Source of the DNA: Arthrobacter psychrochitiniphilus
Lineage (GTDB): Bacteria > Actinomycetota > Actinomycetes > Actinomycetales > Micrococcaceae
Assembly: GCF_003185915.1 (NCBI RefSeq)
Contig: NZ_QHLZ01000010.1
Location: 1-64,000, forward strand
DNA length: 64,000 bases
Reading direction: 5' to 3'
Shown here: positions 9,586 to 18,432 of the stretch, one piece after another
Position numbering within the stretch: the first letter of the stretch is position 1
How the letters are laid out: each line of letters begins with the position of its first letter
Made by a program: the position numbers and the translations under genes
Notes under the pieces: generated by a model
Seen by the model: the letters and a program-made list of their open reading frames with translations, nothing else
Told to the model about the DNA's origin: nothing
Databases searched by the model: none

Positions 9586-10092
9586 ATGAGTGTACATGCA
9601 GAGTCGGGTGACTTCGTTGACAGGGCGCGGAAGGGCTGGGCACAAGTGCGGCCGGACCTGGATGTGGCCAGTATTGAGGTGATGGGGCGGATTGCCAGGA
9701 TTGGTGCCTTGGCTAACCACCGCGCGGAGCGTCATTTGGTTCACGAAGGGCTGACCCGGGCAGAGTTCGATGTCCTGTGCACCCTGGCCCGCAGCGGTGC
9801 CCCCTTGCGTGCCAGCGAGGTGACTGTTGCAACCATGCTCAGCGGCGCCTCCACCACTAAGAATGCCGACCGGCTCGCCAAGCGTGGACTGATCGAGCGC
9901 CTCCCCTGGGAGCATGACGGCAGGGTGGTGCTCCTGCGGTTGACGGTTCAGGGGCAGGAGTTGGTGGATCGGGAATTTCCGCGCTTTCTGGAGCGGGACC
10001 GGCAGATGCTCTCCGGTCTGAGCGCGAGCGAACAGGCAAAGCTGGCCACGCTGCTGCGTAAAGTCGCCTTGGCCGCAGAGTCTTCCAGCTAG
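9586..10092 (+). CDS. MarR-family transcriptional regulator
   Basis: This 168-aa winged-helix repressor has the expected order: helical dimerisation region, then LTRAEFDVLCTLARSG, the recognition helix around LSGASTTKNADRLAKRGLIER, and the wing DGRVVLLRLTVQG. MarR proteins bind palindromic operators as dimers and release DNA on binding phenolic or other small ligands. It is divergent from the FUSC exporter and the palindrome at 9527-9550 is probably its operator, giving control of the exporter plus autoregulation. The ATG has only a weak upstream purine site. Confidence 0.92.
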   Translation: MSVHAESGDFVDRARKGWAQVRPDLDVASIEVMGRIARIGALANHRAERHLVHEGLTRAEFDVLCTLARSGAPLRASEVTVATMLSGASTTKNADRLAKRGLIERLPWEHDGRVVLLRLTVQGQELVDREFPRFLERDRQMLSGLSASEQAKLATLLRKVALAAESSS

Positions 10093-10263
10093 GCCTCGTA
10101 ACGCCACGCCTCGTTGCGCCACCATCGGATTGTGTCCTCCGCGGCAGTAGCCAACCCGGGCCGGTAGCGTCCATTGCCGGGCACAGCTGCGCACCAGCCA
10201 CACTCACCGACCCGTATTCCTAGCCAAAGGGGCTGGCAATTCTCGCAATTCTTGTGGCGCGAA
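10089..10263 (-). CDS. Possible short Cys-rich protein directly after thiE
   Basis: The frame running leftward from the thiE stop encodes about 57 residues with two close cysteine pairs (NCENCQPLW and GECGWCAAVPG) and an aromatic, charged tail (DTIRWWRNEAWRYEA). This is unlike random translation and resembles a small zinc ribbon. No ATG or GTG lies between the thiE stop and the first cysteine. A real start would have to be inside thiE, for example one of the in-frame TTG codons, so the 5' end given here is only the extent outside thiE. Its stop overlaps the marR stop tail to tail. I do not recognise the family. Confidence 0.3.
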
Positions 10264-10941
10264 TTAGCCCAGCGCAGGCAGCCGGGATAGCAGGGCCTGG
10301 GCGGCCGCCGTCGGATCTTGTGCTTCGGTGATGGCGCGGACAACAACAATCCGGGACGCGCCCGCCGCCACCACCTGCTCCACATTGGACAGCTCAACCC
10401 CGCCAATGGCGAACCACGGCTTGGTGGTGTTCAGCGATGCGGCGTGCTCCACCAGGGAAAGCCCGACGGCGGCCCGGCCCGGCTTGGTGGGGGTGGCCCA
10501 GAGAGGTCCCACACAGAAGTAGTCGGCGTCGGGATGCTTCGCGGCTGCCGAAACCTGGGCGGGGTCGTGGCTGGAAAGGCCCATCGAGACCGGCCCCAGA
10601 AGTGTGCGGGCGGCAGGCAGCGGCAAATCCTTTTGACCAATGTGGAACACGGGTGCGCCACTGAGCGAAGCGATGTCCGCCCGGTCATTGACAGCCCACA
10701 ACTTGCCGCATTCCTGTGCAACAGAACGCAACACGGCCAGCAATTCAAGCTCTTCTGCTGCCTCAATGGTTTTATCGCGCAGCTGGATAATATCAACACC
10801 GCCAGCAAAGGCGGCCCGCAGAAAATCGGCAAAATCCCCCTGTTTGGCGCGGGAATCCGTGCACAAATACAGTTGGGCGCTCTGGATCGAGGCAACGGTG
10901 TGGGCGGGGGCGCCGTCATGGATGGCAGAAATAGGGCTCAT
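10264..10941 (-). CDS. thiE: Thiamine-phosphate synthase
   Basis: ThiE joins HMP-diphosphate and thiazole phosphate to give thiamine phosphate in the cytoplasm. The TIM barrel shows [16 protein letters not shown] near the N-terminal side, [14 protein letters not shown] with HIGQKDL (diphosphate binding), and the phosphate-site region [15 protein letters not shown] and [20 protein letters not shown]. At 225 aa it is full length. It is divergent from the riboswitch-controlled thiO-thiS-thiG operon, so it is in the same locus but not downstream of the riboswitch. Its start lies 21 bp from the riboswitch's 5' edge. Confidence 0.95.
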   Translation of the reverse strand: MSPISAIHDGAPAHTVASIQSAQLYLCTDSRAKQGDFADFLRAAFAGGVDIIQLRDKTIEAAEELELLAVLRSVAQECGKLWAVNDRADIASLSGAPVFHIGQKDLPLPAARTLLGPVSMGLSSHDPAQVSAAAKHPDADYFCVGPLWATPTKPGRAAVGLSLVEHAASLNTTKPWFAIGGVELSNVEQVVAAGASRIVVVRAITEAQDPTAAAQALLSRLPALG

Positions 10942-10962
10942 GTCTCATAGACTAGTGCAGTA

Positions 10963-11066
10963 CCGCGGGAGCCAGTGAAGCTGGCTGAGAGGGCGCCTAA
11001 TGCGCCGACCGAAATACGCCCCCAGCGGGCGTGGAACCTGATCCGGGTCATGCCGGCGTAGGGAAG
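10963..11066 (+). promoter_or_regulatory. TPP riboswitch (THI element)
   Basis: The stretch contains the two invariant core blocks of the thiamine pyrophosphate aptamer. These are GGCTGAGAGGG in the 5' half (pyrimidine-sensing arm) and GAACCTGATCCGGGT with ATGCCGGCGTAGGGAA in the 3' half (pyrophosphate-sensing arm). GC-rich P3 helix arms lie between them. The thiO GTG start follows at 11076. GGAAGG at the end of the aptamer doubles as the ribosome-binding site, which fits control of translation initiation by TPP. Confidence 0.96.
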
Positions 11067-11075
11067 GAAGGCATT

Positions 11076-12389
11076 GTGGCCGATATTTTAAGCACCGACG
11101 TAGCCGTCATTGGCGGCGGCATAGTGGGCCTGGGCATCGCTTGGGAAGCCCAACGCGCGGGCCACACCGTCACAGTGATTGATCCTGCCCCCGCCACTGG
11201 CGCAACCTTTGCCGCCGCCGGTATGCTGGCCCCGGTCAGCGAACTCCATTACCAAGAAGAAGAACTACTGGAGCTGACACTCGCCTCGGCCGCACGCTGG
11301 TCCGAGTTCGTGGCTTCGCTGCCTGTTGGGCTGAGTGCCGCTGTGGCGGACGCTGCGGCAGGGACTGGCTTCAACGTTTCGCCCACCTTGGTTCTGGGCG
11401 GGGACCCGGCGGATCGGCAAGCGCTGGCTGACCTGCACGAGGTTCAAAAACAGTATGGGCTGGACTCGGAACAGCTTTCCATCCGCGAGGCCCGGGCCCT
11501 GGAACCACTCGTCGGCCCACACATCTCCTGCGCCTACCTGATGAAACAGGACCACCAAGTTGACCCGCGTGCCATGGCCACCGCGCTTCGCATGGCACTG
11601 GAAAACGCTTCAGGGGCCCGGGGCGCCGTCTCAGAAGGCACCGAAACAAACGTGCCGGCACCAGCGTTCGTGGCGGAGACCGCCGTCGGACTTCTCCACA
11701 AGGATCCGGCGGATAGCCACTCGTGTGTGACCGGAGTGCTGCTAGCTGACGGGCGCGAAATCCACGCCAAGGAAGTGGTGGTGGCCAATGCCCTTGGCGC
11801 CCCGCAACTGGCCGGCCTGCCCGAGGGGCTGAAGCTGCCGGTTCGTCCAGTGTATGGGGACGTTTTGCGGCTGCGCGTGCCGGAGCATCTGCTCCCGCTG
11901 ACCACCGCCACCATCCGTGGGCTGGTGCGCGGGGTGCCTGTCTACATTGTGCCGCGCGAAGACGGCACCGTAGTGATTGGGGCAACAAGCCGCGAAGACG
12001 CCAACGCCGGTGTCAGTGCCGGGGGAGTACACCAGCTACTGCGCGATGCCCAGGTGTTGCTGCCCGCGGTGGCCGAGCTTGAACTGCTCGAATGCACCGC
12101 CCGTGCCCGTCCCGGAACCCCTGACAACGCCCCGCTGCTGGGACGGGTTTTGGGAGCAACCGGGCGGGACATCACCGGTCTCATCATTGCCACGGGCTTC
12201 TTCCGGCACGGTGTGTTGCTGACCCCCATCGCCGCGCTGATAGTGCGCCAGCTGTTGGGGGACATCACGGACCTGGCCTGGACACATTTCCGCCCCGACC
12301 GTTTTTCTCCATCAGTCACCGCTGGCACCGCCAGCACCGCCGGCCCAACCTCGATACCGCTTGCCAGCACCGCCGGCCCCACCGCGTAG
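11076..12389 (+). CDS. thiO: Glycine oxidase ThiO
   Basis: ThiO is an FAD enzyme that oxidises glycine to the imine needed for the thiazole ring of thiamine. The N-terminal dinucleotide fold is VAVIGGGIVGLGIAWEAQRAG. FAD/substrate motifs further in include FAAAGMLAPVSE and the C-terminal RPGTPDNAPLLGRV and GFFRHGVLLTPIAA. GTG at 11076 is preceded by GGAAGGAAGG at the 3' edge of the riboswitch; an earlier in-frame GTG at 11031 lies inside the aptamer and is unlikely. The last 25 or so residues are Ala/Ser/Thr-rich and repetitive. First gene of thiO-thiS-thiG. Confidence 0.95.
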   Translation: MADILSTDVAVIGGGIVGLGIAWEAQRAGHTVTVIDPAPATGATFAAAGMLAPVSELHYQEEELLELTLASAARWSEFVASLPVGLSAAVADAAAGTGFNVSPTLVLGGDPADRQALADLHEVQKQYGLDSEQLSIREARALEPLVGPHISCAYLMKQDHQVDPRAMATALRMALENASGARGAVSEGTETNVPAPAFVAETAVGLLHKDPADSHSCVTGVLLADGREIHAKEVVVANALGAPQLAGLPEGLKLPVRPVYGDVLRLRVPEHLLPLTTATIRGLVRGVPVYIVPREDGTVVIGATSREDANAGVSAGGVHQLLRDAQVLLPAVAELELLECTARARPGTPDNAPLLGRVLGATGRDITGLIIATGFFRHGVLLTPIAALIVRQLLGDITDLAWTHFRPDRFSPSVTAGTASTAGPTSIPLASTAGPTA

Positions 12390-12395
12390 GAGTAA

Positions 12396-13487
<1,092 letters not shown>

Positions 13488-13507
13488 AACTAGATAAGGA
13501 GCCTGCC

Positions 13508-13855
13508 ATGGCGGCCGCAGATGATGTGTTGACCCGGACCCAGATCGATGCTGAACTGGCAACCCTGCCTCAGTGGCGATACGCCGGTGAGCTGCGCTGC
13601 GTGCTGAAGTGCCCGACGTCGGCCGGGGCCTTGGAGTTGTTCGCCGCCATTGGGGCGCTCGCCCAGGAAGCCAACCATCACCCGGATGTGGACTGGCGCT
13701 ATGACACCTTATTTATTGCCACCAGCTCCCATGATGCGGGAGGGCAGATCACGGCACGGGACATTACCTTGGCCAGAGCCATTTCCGCAGCGGCCGTGGC
13801 AGCCGGTGCAGAAGCTGCAACGGAAACAAAAACTGATCCCGATCCCGCCTTTTGA
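13508..13855 (+). CDS. Pterin-4a-carbinolamine dehydratase (PCD/DCoH family)
   Basis: This 115-aa protein has the PCD signature EANHHPDVDWRYDTLFIAT followed by HDAGGQITARDITLARAI. Here the conserved His-His-Pro and the later His are the active-site residues for dehydration of 4a-hydroxytetrahydropterin. ATG at 13508 follows AAGGAG with good spacing. It starts 20 bp after thiG and may be read from the same transcript, although a thiamine role is not known. The last six codons form the left arm of a perfect 19-bp inverted repeat. Confidence 0.88.
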   Translation: MAAADDVLTRTQIDAELATLPQWRYAGELRCVLKCPTSAGALELFAAIGALAQEANHHPDVDWRYDTLFIATSSHDAGGQITARDITLARAISAAAVAAGAEAATETKTDPDPAF

Positions 13856-13893
13856 AACCGAAATATCGGGCTCCAAAGGCGGGATCGGGATCA
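13834..13893. terminator. 19-bp perfect inverted repeat, probable transcription terminator
   Basis: TGATCCCGATCCCGCCTTT at 13834-13852 is exactly complementary to 13875-13893, with a 22-nt loop. The left arm is part of the dehydratase coding sequence and the loop begins with its TGA stop. There is no long T-tract, so termination would rely on stem strength. It sits between convergent genes and could serve both strands. Confidence 0.55.
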
Positions 13894-13937
13894 TTTCCCG
13901 GACAGTTCAGCTTTAGCGTGGTACAGCCGCCGGGCTG

Positions 13938-14243
13938 TTAGTGCATTTGCAAAATTGCGGTGTTGCGCTCCACTTGATGCTGGTGGCGGGCACGGCCTAC
14001 AAAACCGGCGGTGGCCCAGGCGGCCGCTCCGCCCACCAGCATGGAAAGAATCCAAGGCATCCAAGCGGTGGCGCTGTCATTATTTAGCCCCACAGCCATG
14101 GTGAGGATCCAGACCAAGAGAGAGGCAGCCACGGCGGCACCGGCGGGGAGCACTGCCCCGAACATGGCGCGGTGTTTGTCCACAGCCCAGGCAATAGCGC
14201 CGAAAGCGGCGGCGGTGAGGGCAATAATGACCAGGGCAACCAT
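13938..14243 (-). CDS. Small membrane protein, unknown function
   Basis: This 101-aa protein has three hydrophobic segments: about residues 3-20, 28-53 (AVLPAGAAVAASLLVWILTMAVG) and 63-82 (MPWILSMLVGGAAAWATAGF). A short basic C-terminal tail follows (GRARHQHQVERN). ATG at 14243 has a GGAAAC-type weak site upstream. No family assigned. It lies downstream of the DUF3107 gene on the same strand with 47 bp between. Confidence 0.75.
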   Translation of the reverse strand: MVALVIIALTAAAFGAIAWAVDKHRAMFGAVLPAGAAVAASLLVWILTMAVGLNNDSATAWMPWILSMLVGGAAAWATAGFVGRARHQHQVERNTAILQMH

Positions 14244-14290
14244 GAATGTTTCCGTCTCTACGAGCTGTGGATCAGTGACAAAAAAGGGTT

Positions 14291-14515
14291 CTAGAGTGCG
14301 CCGAAGCCTACGCCGCGAGCCTTCTCGCCACCCAGTTCAACGTATCCCAGCGCGTTGCCCGGAACAATGATCATCCGGCCCTTTTCGTCTTTAAGACGCA
14401 GCTCGGAGCCCTTGGCCAGAGCTTCGGAGACCTGGTTGGCGACGTCGTCCGCACTCTGATCGGATTCAAGGATGATTTCACGGTTGATGTTTTGGATGCC
14501 GATCTTGATTTCCAC
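14291..14515 (-). CDS. DUF3107 domain protein
   Basis: This is an actinobacterial conserved 74-aa protein of unknown function. Diagnostic stretches are VEIKIGIQNINREI, LESDQSADDVANQV and the C-terminal DEKGRMIIVPGNALGYVELG. I placed the start at GTG 14515 because AAGGAG lies 6-8 nt upstream; the frame opens earlier at 14536 but without a site. In related genomes as I recall them, this gene sits next to a TetR regulator, as here. Confidence 0.88.
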   Translation of the reverse strand: MEIKIGIQNINREIILESDQSADDVANQVSEALAKGSELRLKDEKGRMIIVPGNALGYVELGGEKARGVGFGAL

Positions 14516-14578
14516 AGCTGTCTCCTTGGTGCACACGTACTTTTAGATGGATATTACAACCACTCTAGGGGCAGCTTG

Positions 14579-15217
14579 TCAGGATTCCTTGGGGAATCGG
14601 CTAATTCCGCGCCAAGCTAAACGGTAAACCAGATCACTGGCCACATCCAGATCAAGGTCGCCGCTTTCTTCGAGCCAGTACCGTGCGCTGACCTGGGCCA
14701 TACCCGCCAACGCCCGGCCCAGCAGAGCTGCCTCAACAGGGGGCAACTTAGTATCCTCGGCAATGACAGCACCAATCGCGTCGGCGTAGTTGGCATTGAA
14801 CGCCTCCAGTCGGGCAGCTACCTCGGGATCGTTTACAAGATCGGATTCAAAGACCAACCGGTGAGCCTGATCGTCGTTGGCCATGAATTCAAAGTAAGCC
14901 TTCATGGTGGCCTGAACCCGCAATTTGTTATCGGAGGTGGAATTCAAGGCAGCCACCAGCATTTTTGTCAGAGCATCCAAATGGCTCTCCAACAGTGCCA
15001 AATACAATTCCCGCTTGCTGGGGAAATGTTGGTACAGGACAGGCTTGCTGACCTTGGCGGTTTCGGCAATTTCATCCATGGCGGCACCGTGATAGCCATG
15101 GTTGACAAACACCTCCAGCGCAGAGGTCAGCAGTTGTGCTCTGCGCTCATCACGCGGCATGCGGCTCGACTGCGTCTTCGGCGCGGGGCTATTCTTCGCG
15201 GCTGGATTCAAAGTCAT
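14579..15217 (-). CDS. TetR-family transcriptional regulator
   Basis: The N-terminal helix-turn-helix is typical of TetR: RRAQLLTSALEVFVNHGYHGAAMDEIAETAKVSKPVLYQHFPSKRELY, here around residues 25-70. The remaining 140 residues form the ligand-binding helical domain. I chose ATG at 15217, with GGAGGG and AAAGG upstream, over an in-frame ATG at 15256. The gene precedes DUF3107 on the same strand. Ligand and targets are unknown. Confidence 0.9.
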   Translation of the reverse strand: MTLNPAAKNSPAPKTQSSRMPRDERRAQLLTSALEVFVNHGYHGAAMDEIAETAKVSKPVLYQHFPSKRELYLALLESHLDALTKMLVAALNSTSDNKLRVQATMKAYFEFMANDDQAHRLVFESDLVNDPEVAARLEAFNANYADAIGAVIAEDTKLPPVEAALLGRALAGMAQVSARYWLEESGDLDLDVASDLVYRLAWRGISRFPKES

Positions 15218-15410
15218 GATGGCTGCCTTTCCCTCCGATGCCCGTGGCTGGTGCATGGGGCGGTTCGTGTCATTCTACCGGCCGGTAATCAGCCATAGGG
15301 CGCAGACTTGGCCGGATTACTCGGGCTAATTATGGGTAGGGGCCGAGCAGGCATGGCGTGGGACCAGGAATACTGCCTGGATCTGAGCCACATCTTCATA
15401 GGGCCCCCAC

Positions 15411-15445
15411 AAAAAGAAAAGGGGCCGCCGGTGAGGGCGGCCCCT
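15411..15445 (-). terminator. Rho-independent terminator of the metNIQ operon
   Basis: AGGGGCCGCC (15420-15429) and its complement (15436-15445) form a 10-bp GC stem with a 6-nt loop. On the minus strand the stem is followed by TTTTCTTTTT, a good U-tract. It lies 30 bp beyond the metQ stop. Confidence 0.85.
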
Positions 15446-15474
15446 GGGTGCGCCTGAATCAGGTGCACAGAAAC

Positions 15475-16275
15475 TTATGATGCGGGGATGACAAGACCCT
15501 TGAACTCGGTTTTGAGGAAGTCCCTCATATCCTGTGAGGTAAGCATCGTGAAGAGCTTCTGCACGCGGGGATCATCCTTCATCTCCGCCTTTACCGCCAG
15601 CACATTGTAGAAGGCGCTGTCCTCTCCCTCCACCAAGAGCTGCTTGTCTGCGCTCAGGCCTGCAGGCAGTGCGAAGGCCAACGTGACGATCGCCGCGTCC
15701 TTGTCATTGAGGGCCTGCGGGAGGCTGGCGTTCTCAATCTCGGTGAACTTGAAGTTCTTGGGGTTCGCGGTGATGTCCTTGAGCGTGATGGGGTTCTCTT
15801 TGACCTCAATCAAGCCCTTGGACGCCAACAGCAGCAAGGCACGGCCTTCATTGGTGGGGTCATTGGGGACGGCGATGGATGCGCCGTCGGGCAGTTCGCT
15901 CAGTGTGGCAATGTCATTGGAGTAGAGGGCCATCGGGGGCAGGTACACCTTTCCGACACTGACCAGGTCCTTGCCGGAGGCCTTGTTGTAGGTCTCCATG
16001 AAGGTGGTGTTCTGGAACAAGTTGGCGTCAATGTCACCGTCACTGAGGGCAGCATTGGGGGTGTTGTAGTCGCTGAATTCCTTGTAGTCCACGCTCAGCC
16101 CATCCTTCGGGGCCAGTTCTTTGGACACGTACTTGAGCATGTCGCCGGCAGGAACAGCAAGAGCCCCGACCTTGATGGTGTCAGCGGCTGACTCGGAGCC
16201 CGCGCCGCAAGCGGTGAGGGAGAGGATAGCGGCTACGCCAACCGCGGCGGCTTTGAGCATTGTGGAACGGATCAT
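15475..16275 (-). CDS. metQ: Methionine ABC transporter substrate-binding lipoprotein
   Basis: MetQ/NlpA-family lipoproteins capture D/L-methionine outside the membrane and deliver it to MetI. The start at ATG 16275 gives a lipoprotein signal peptide ending in the lipobox LTAC (Cys23). The mature protein shows IKVGALAVPAGDMLKYVSKEL, DYNTPNAALSDGDIDANLFQ and VPNDPTNEGRALLLL, all typical of the family. At 266 aa it is full length. It is last in metN-metI-metQ and followed by a terminator. Confidence 0.95.
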   Translation of the reverse strand: MIRSTMLKAAAVGVAAILSLTACGAGSESAADTIKVGALAVPAGDMLKYVSKELAPKDGLSVDYKEFSDYNTPNAALSDGDIDANLFQNTTFMETYNKASGKDLVSVGKVYLPPMALYSNDIATLSELPDGASIAVPNDPTNEGRALLLLASKGLIEVKENPITLKDITANPKNFKFTEIENASLPQALNDKDAAIVTLAFALPAGLSADKQLLVEGEDSAFYNVLAVKAEMKDDPRVQKLFTMLTSQDMRDFLKTEFKGLVIPAS

Positions 16276-16378
16276 GTCAATTCTTTTCTTAGAGGTGTTT
16301 GCATGGACGGACTCTCCCGCGACATGCACTTTTTGACGGTTCGGGGATTGAAGCTAAAGGAACGGACGGGCGCGTTTC

Positions 16379-17080
16379 TTAGCGGTGTGAAAGACGCCGC
16401 GCGGCAAAGTTGCCCAGGGATTGAAATAGCTGCACCAGCAAGATCAAGAGGATGACCACGGCAAACATGTATTCAGGGCTATAGCGCTGGTAGCCGTACC
16501 GGAAGGCCACATCGCCCAGACCGCCACCGCCCACGGCGCCCACCATGGCCGAATAGCCGATGAGCCCCACAATGGTGGTGGACAGCCCCAATGCAATGGC
16601 GGGCACGGCCTCGGCCACCATGACTTTGGAAAGAATGGTCCAGCGGGTGGCACCCAGTGATTCGGCGGCCTCGACCAGCCCAATAGGTACCTCACGGATG
16701 CCGATTTCCACCAACCGGGCGAAGAACGGGATGCCGGCAATGGTCAGTGGAACAATGGCTGCCGTGGGGCCAATGAAGGAGCCCACAATCAACCGGGTGA
16801 ACGGAATCAGCAGGATCATCAAGATGATGAAGGGGATGGAGCGGCCTATGTTAACCAGCAGGTCCAGCACCTTGTTGATGATGATTCCCCAGGCGCGGCT
16901 GCCGAAGGGTTTGGCAAGGAGACCGCCAGCTTCGGTGGTCACCAGGACAACTCCGGCACCCAGGCCAAAAATCACGGTGAAAAGCAGGCTGATGCCCACC
17001 GTGTACAACGTTTCACCAGTGCCCTGCAGAACCGTCTCGAAGAGGTCACTCCAAAAGGACGGGTCATTGCGGTCTAGCAT
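16379..17080 (-). CDS. metI: Methionine ABC transporter permease
   Basis: MetI forms the membrane channel of the methionine importer. The protein has about five membrane helices, IGRSIPFIILMILLIPFTR, and the ABC-permease EAA loop VEAAESLGATRWTILSKVMVAEAVPAI, which contacts the ATPase. At 233 aa it is slightly longer than E. coli MetI. The ATG at 17080 overlaps the end of metN by 7 bp, indicating coupling. Confidence 0.95.
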   Translation of the reverse strand: MLDRNDPSFWSDLFETVLQGTGETLYTVGISLLFTVIFGLGAGVVLVTTEAGGLLAKPFGSRAWGIIINKVLDLLVNIGRSIPFIILMILLIPFTRLIVGSFIGPTAAIVPLTIAGIPFFARLVEIGIREVPIGLVEAAESLGATRWTILSKVMVAEAVPAIALGLSTTIVGLIGYSAMVGAVGGGGLGDVAFRYGYQRYSPEYMFAVVILLILLVQLFQSLGNFAARRLSHR

Positions 17081-18057
17081 CCGATTACCTCCACAAAAAG
17101 TCCTTGATTGCGCAGATCTTCGATGGCTGCGGTGACGATTTCCCGTTGGCCGGGAAGTTCCAGCCGGGTTCTGCCCGTTTGGCGCCCGTGGATGGTTTCA
17201 ATGGCGGCACCTAAGATACCCACGTCAATGCCATGTGTTCTGGCCAGCTGTGCAATGACGGGGCGGTCTGCAGTAACACCGTTGAAGGTGATCTCAATGA
17301 TGGTGTTTCCGTTCTTGGGAATCTCACCAAGTTGGAAAAGAGCCTGCCCCAGCAGGGACTTTTTGGTGGTGAGCAACCCCTCAACAGTGCCTTGCTCCAA
17401 GATCCTGCCCTGGCTCATGACAGCAGCGGAATCACAGATTCTCTTCACTACATCCATCTCATGAGTGATCAGCATGACGGTCAATCCCAGTTCCCGGCTA
17501 AGTTCACGAATCAGATCCAAGATCTGCCGTGTGGTCTCAGGATCCAATGCTGACGTTGCTTCATCGCTGAGGAGCACTGATGGTTTGGAGGCAAGTGCGC
17601 GGGCTATTCCTACCCGTTGTTTCTGGCCGCCGGAAAGTTGGGCAGGGTAGGCTGCGGCTTTGCCCTCTAGCCCCACGAGTTCCAGGATTTCCGCTACACG
17701 CTTGCGGCGTGCGCCCCGGTCCATGCCGGTGATCTCCAAGGAGAGTTCCACATTGGATTGGACAGTCCTGCTGCTCAACAAGTTGAAATGTTGGAATATC
17801 ATGCCGATGTTGTGGCGGGCCGAGCGCAGCGCGGCACCCTTAAGGCGGCTGATATCCGCCCCGTCAACAGTGACCGTGCCGCTATCGGGGCGTTCTAGAG
17901 AATTGATGGTCCTGATGAGGGTGCTCTTGCCGGCACCGCTTTGACCAACGACGCCGAAAATCTCGCCCTTGGCGATGTTCAACGAGACATTCTCGAGTGC
18001 ATGGACGGCAGTATCCCCTGAGCCGTAGCTCTTGCTGACCCGGTCAACTGAAATCAT
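17074..18057 (-). CDS. metN: Methionine ABC transporter ATP-binding protein with NIL domain
   Basis: MetN hydrolyses ATP to drive methionine import. It carries Walker A GQSGAGKSTL, the Q-loop region FQHFNLL, the signature LSGGQKQRVGIARAL and Walker B with the downstream SALDPE and TLMLITHEMDVV-type H-loop. A C-terminal NIL (ACT-like) domain of about 75 residues binds methionine and allows inhibition by it. The start at ATG 18057 follows CAGGAG closely; the frame extends to 18147 but that N-terminus is not conserved-looking. First gene of the operon. Confidence 0.94.
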   Translation of the reverse strand: MISVDRVSKSYGSGDTAVHALENVSLNIAKGEIFGVVGQSGAGKSTLIRTINSLERPDSGTVTVDGADISRLKGAALRSARHNIGMIFQHFNLLSSRTVQSNVELSLEITGMDRGARRKRVAEILELVGLEGKAAAYPAQLSGGQKQRVGIARALASKPSVLLSDEATSALDPETTRQILDLIRELSRELGLTVMLITHEMDVVKRICDSAAVMSQGRILEQGTVEGLLTTKKSLLGQALFQLGEIPKNGNTIIEITFNGVTADRPVIAQLARTHGIDVGILGAAIETIHGRQTGRTRLELPGQREIVTAAIEDLRNQGLFVEVIGC

Positions 18058-18432
18058 GGTGCTCCTGTTCCCGCTGGTAGTTTTCGGCATGTCCCACAGG
18101 CGCGCACAGACGGCACACCGCAGAAAATTCTCCCAAATGCCAGTCATCGGAGTAAAATCAGAACTATCGAGGCCTCAGGATAGAAATGGCGGCACTTAGT
18201 TCATTCAAAAGAGCGGCATTGACGCAGCCAGGTCCATCCTCACCAGCAATGTCCGGATTTTCATCGGCCAGATGGCAGCCGCCCTGCGATGAGATCTTGC
18301 TCACACACATGTGCGGGTTTATATTCAATGTTTATTCACCAAGCGGTTCCTTCGCATACCGCCCACGCCAACCCCCGCCCGCGCCAACCCCTGGGGTGGC
18401 GGCTGGGGCAGGCACACCTTAGATTGTTAGCT
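18058..18432. other. 375-bp gap between divergent metN and moeZ
   Basis: The metN and moeZ promoters must lie here. I looked for a SAM-responsive aptamer or T-box before metN and saw no match to their conserved cores. On the minus strand, 18164-18310 is a 48-codon ATG reading frame (MCVSKISSQGGCHLADENPD...) with no Shine-Dalgarno site. It could be a leader ORF or chance. The part near moeZ (18311-18350) is AT-rich and plausible as promoter sequence. Confidence 0.5.

Noticed and set aside
11031..11075. GTG at 11031 as the thiO start
   Set aside because: It lies in the aptamer core of the TPP riboswitch; GTG at 11076 has a strong purine-rich site at the right distance.
18058..18432. SAM-type riboswitch or T-box before metN
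   Set aside because: None of the conserved cores could be matched by eye on the minus strand; a covariance-model search would be decisive.
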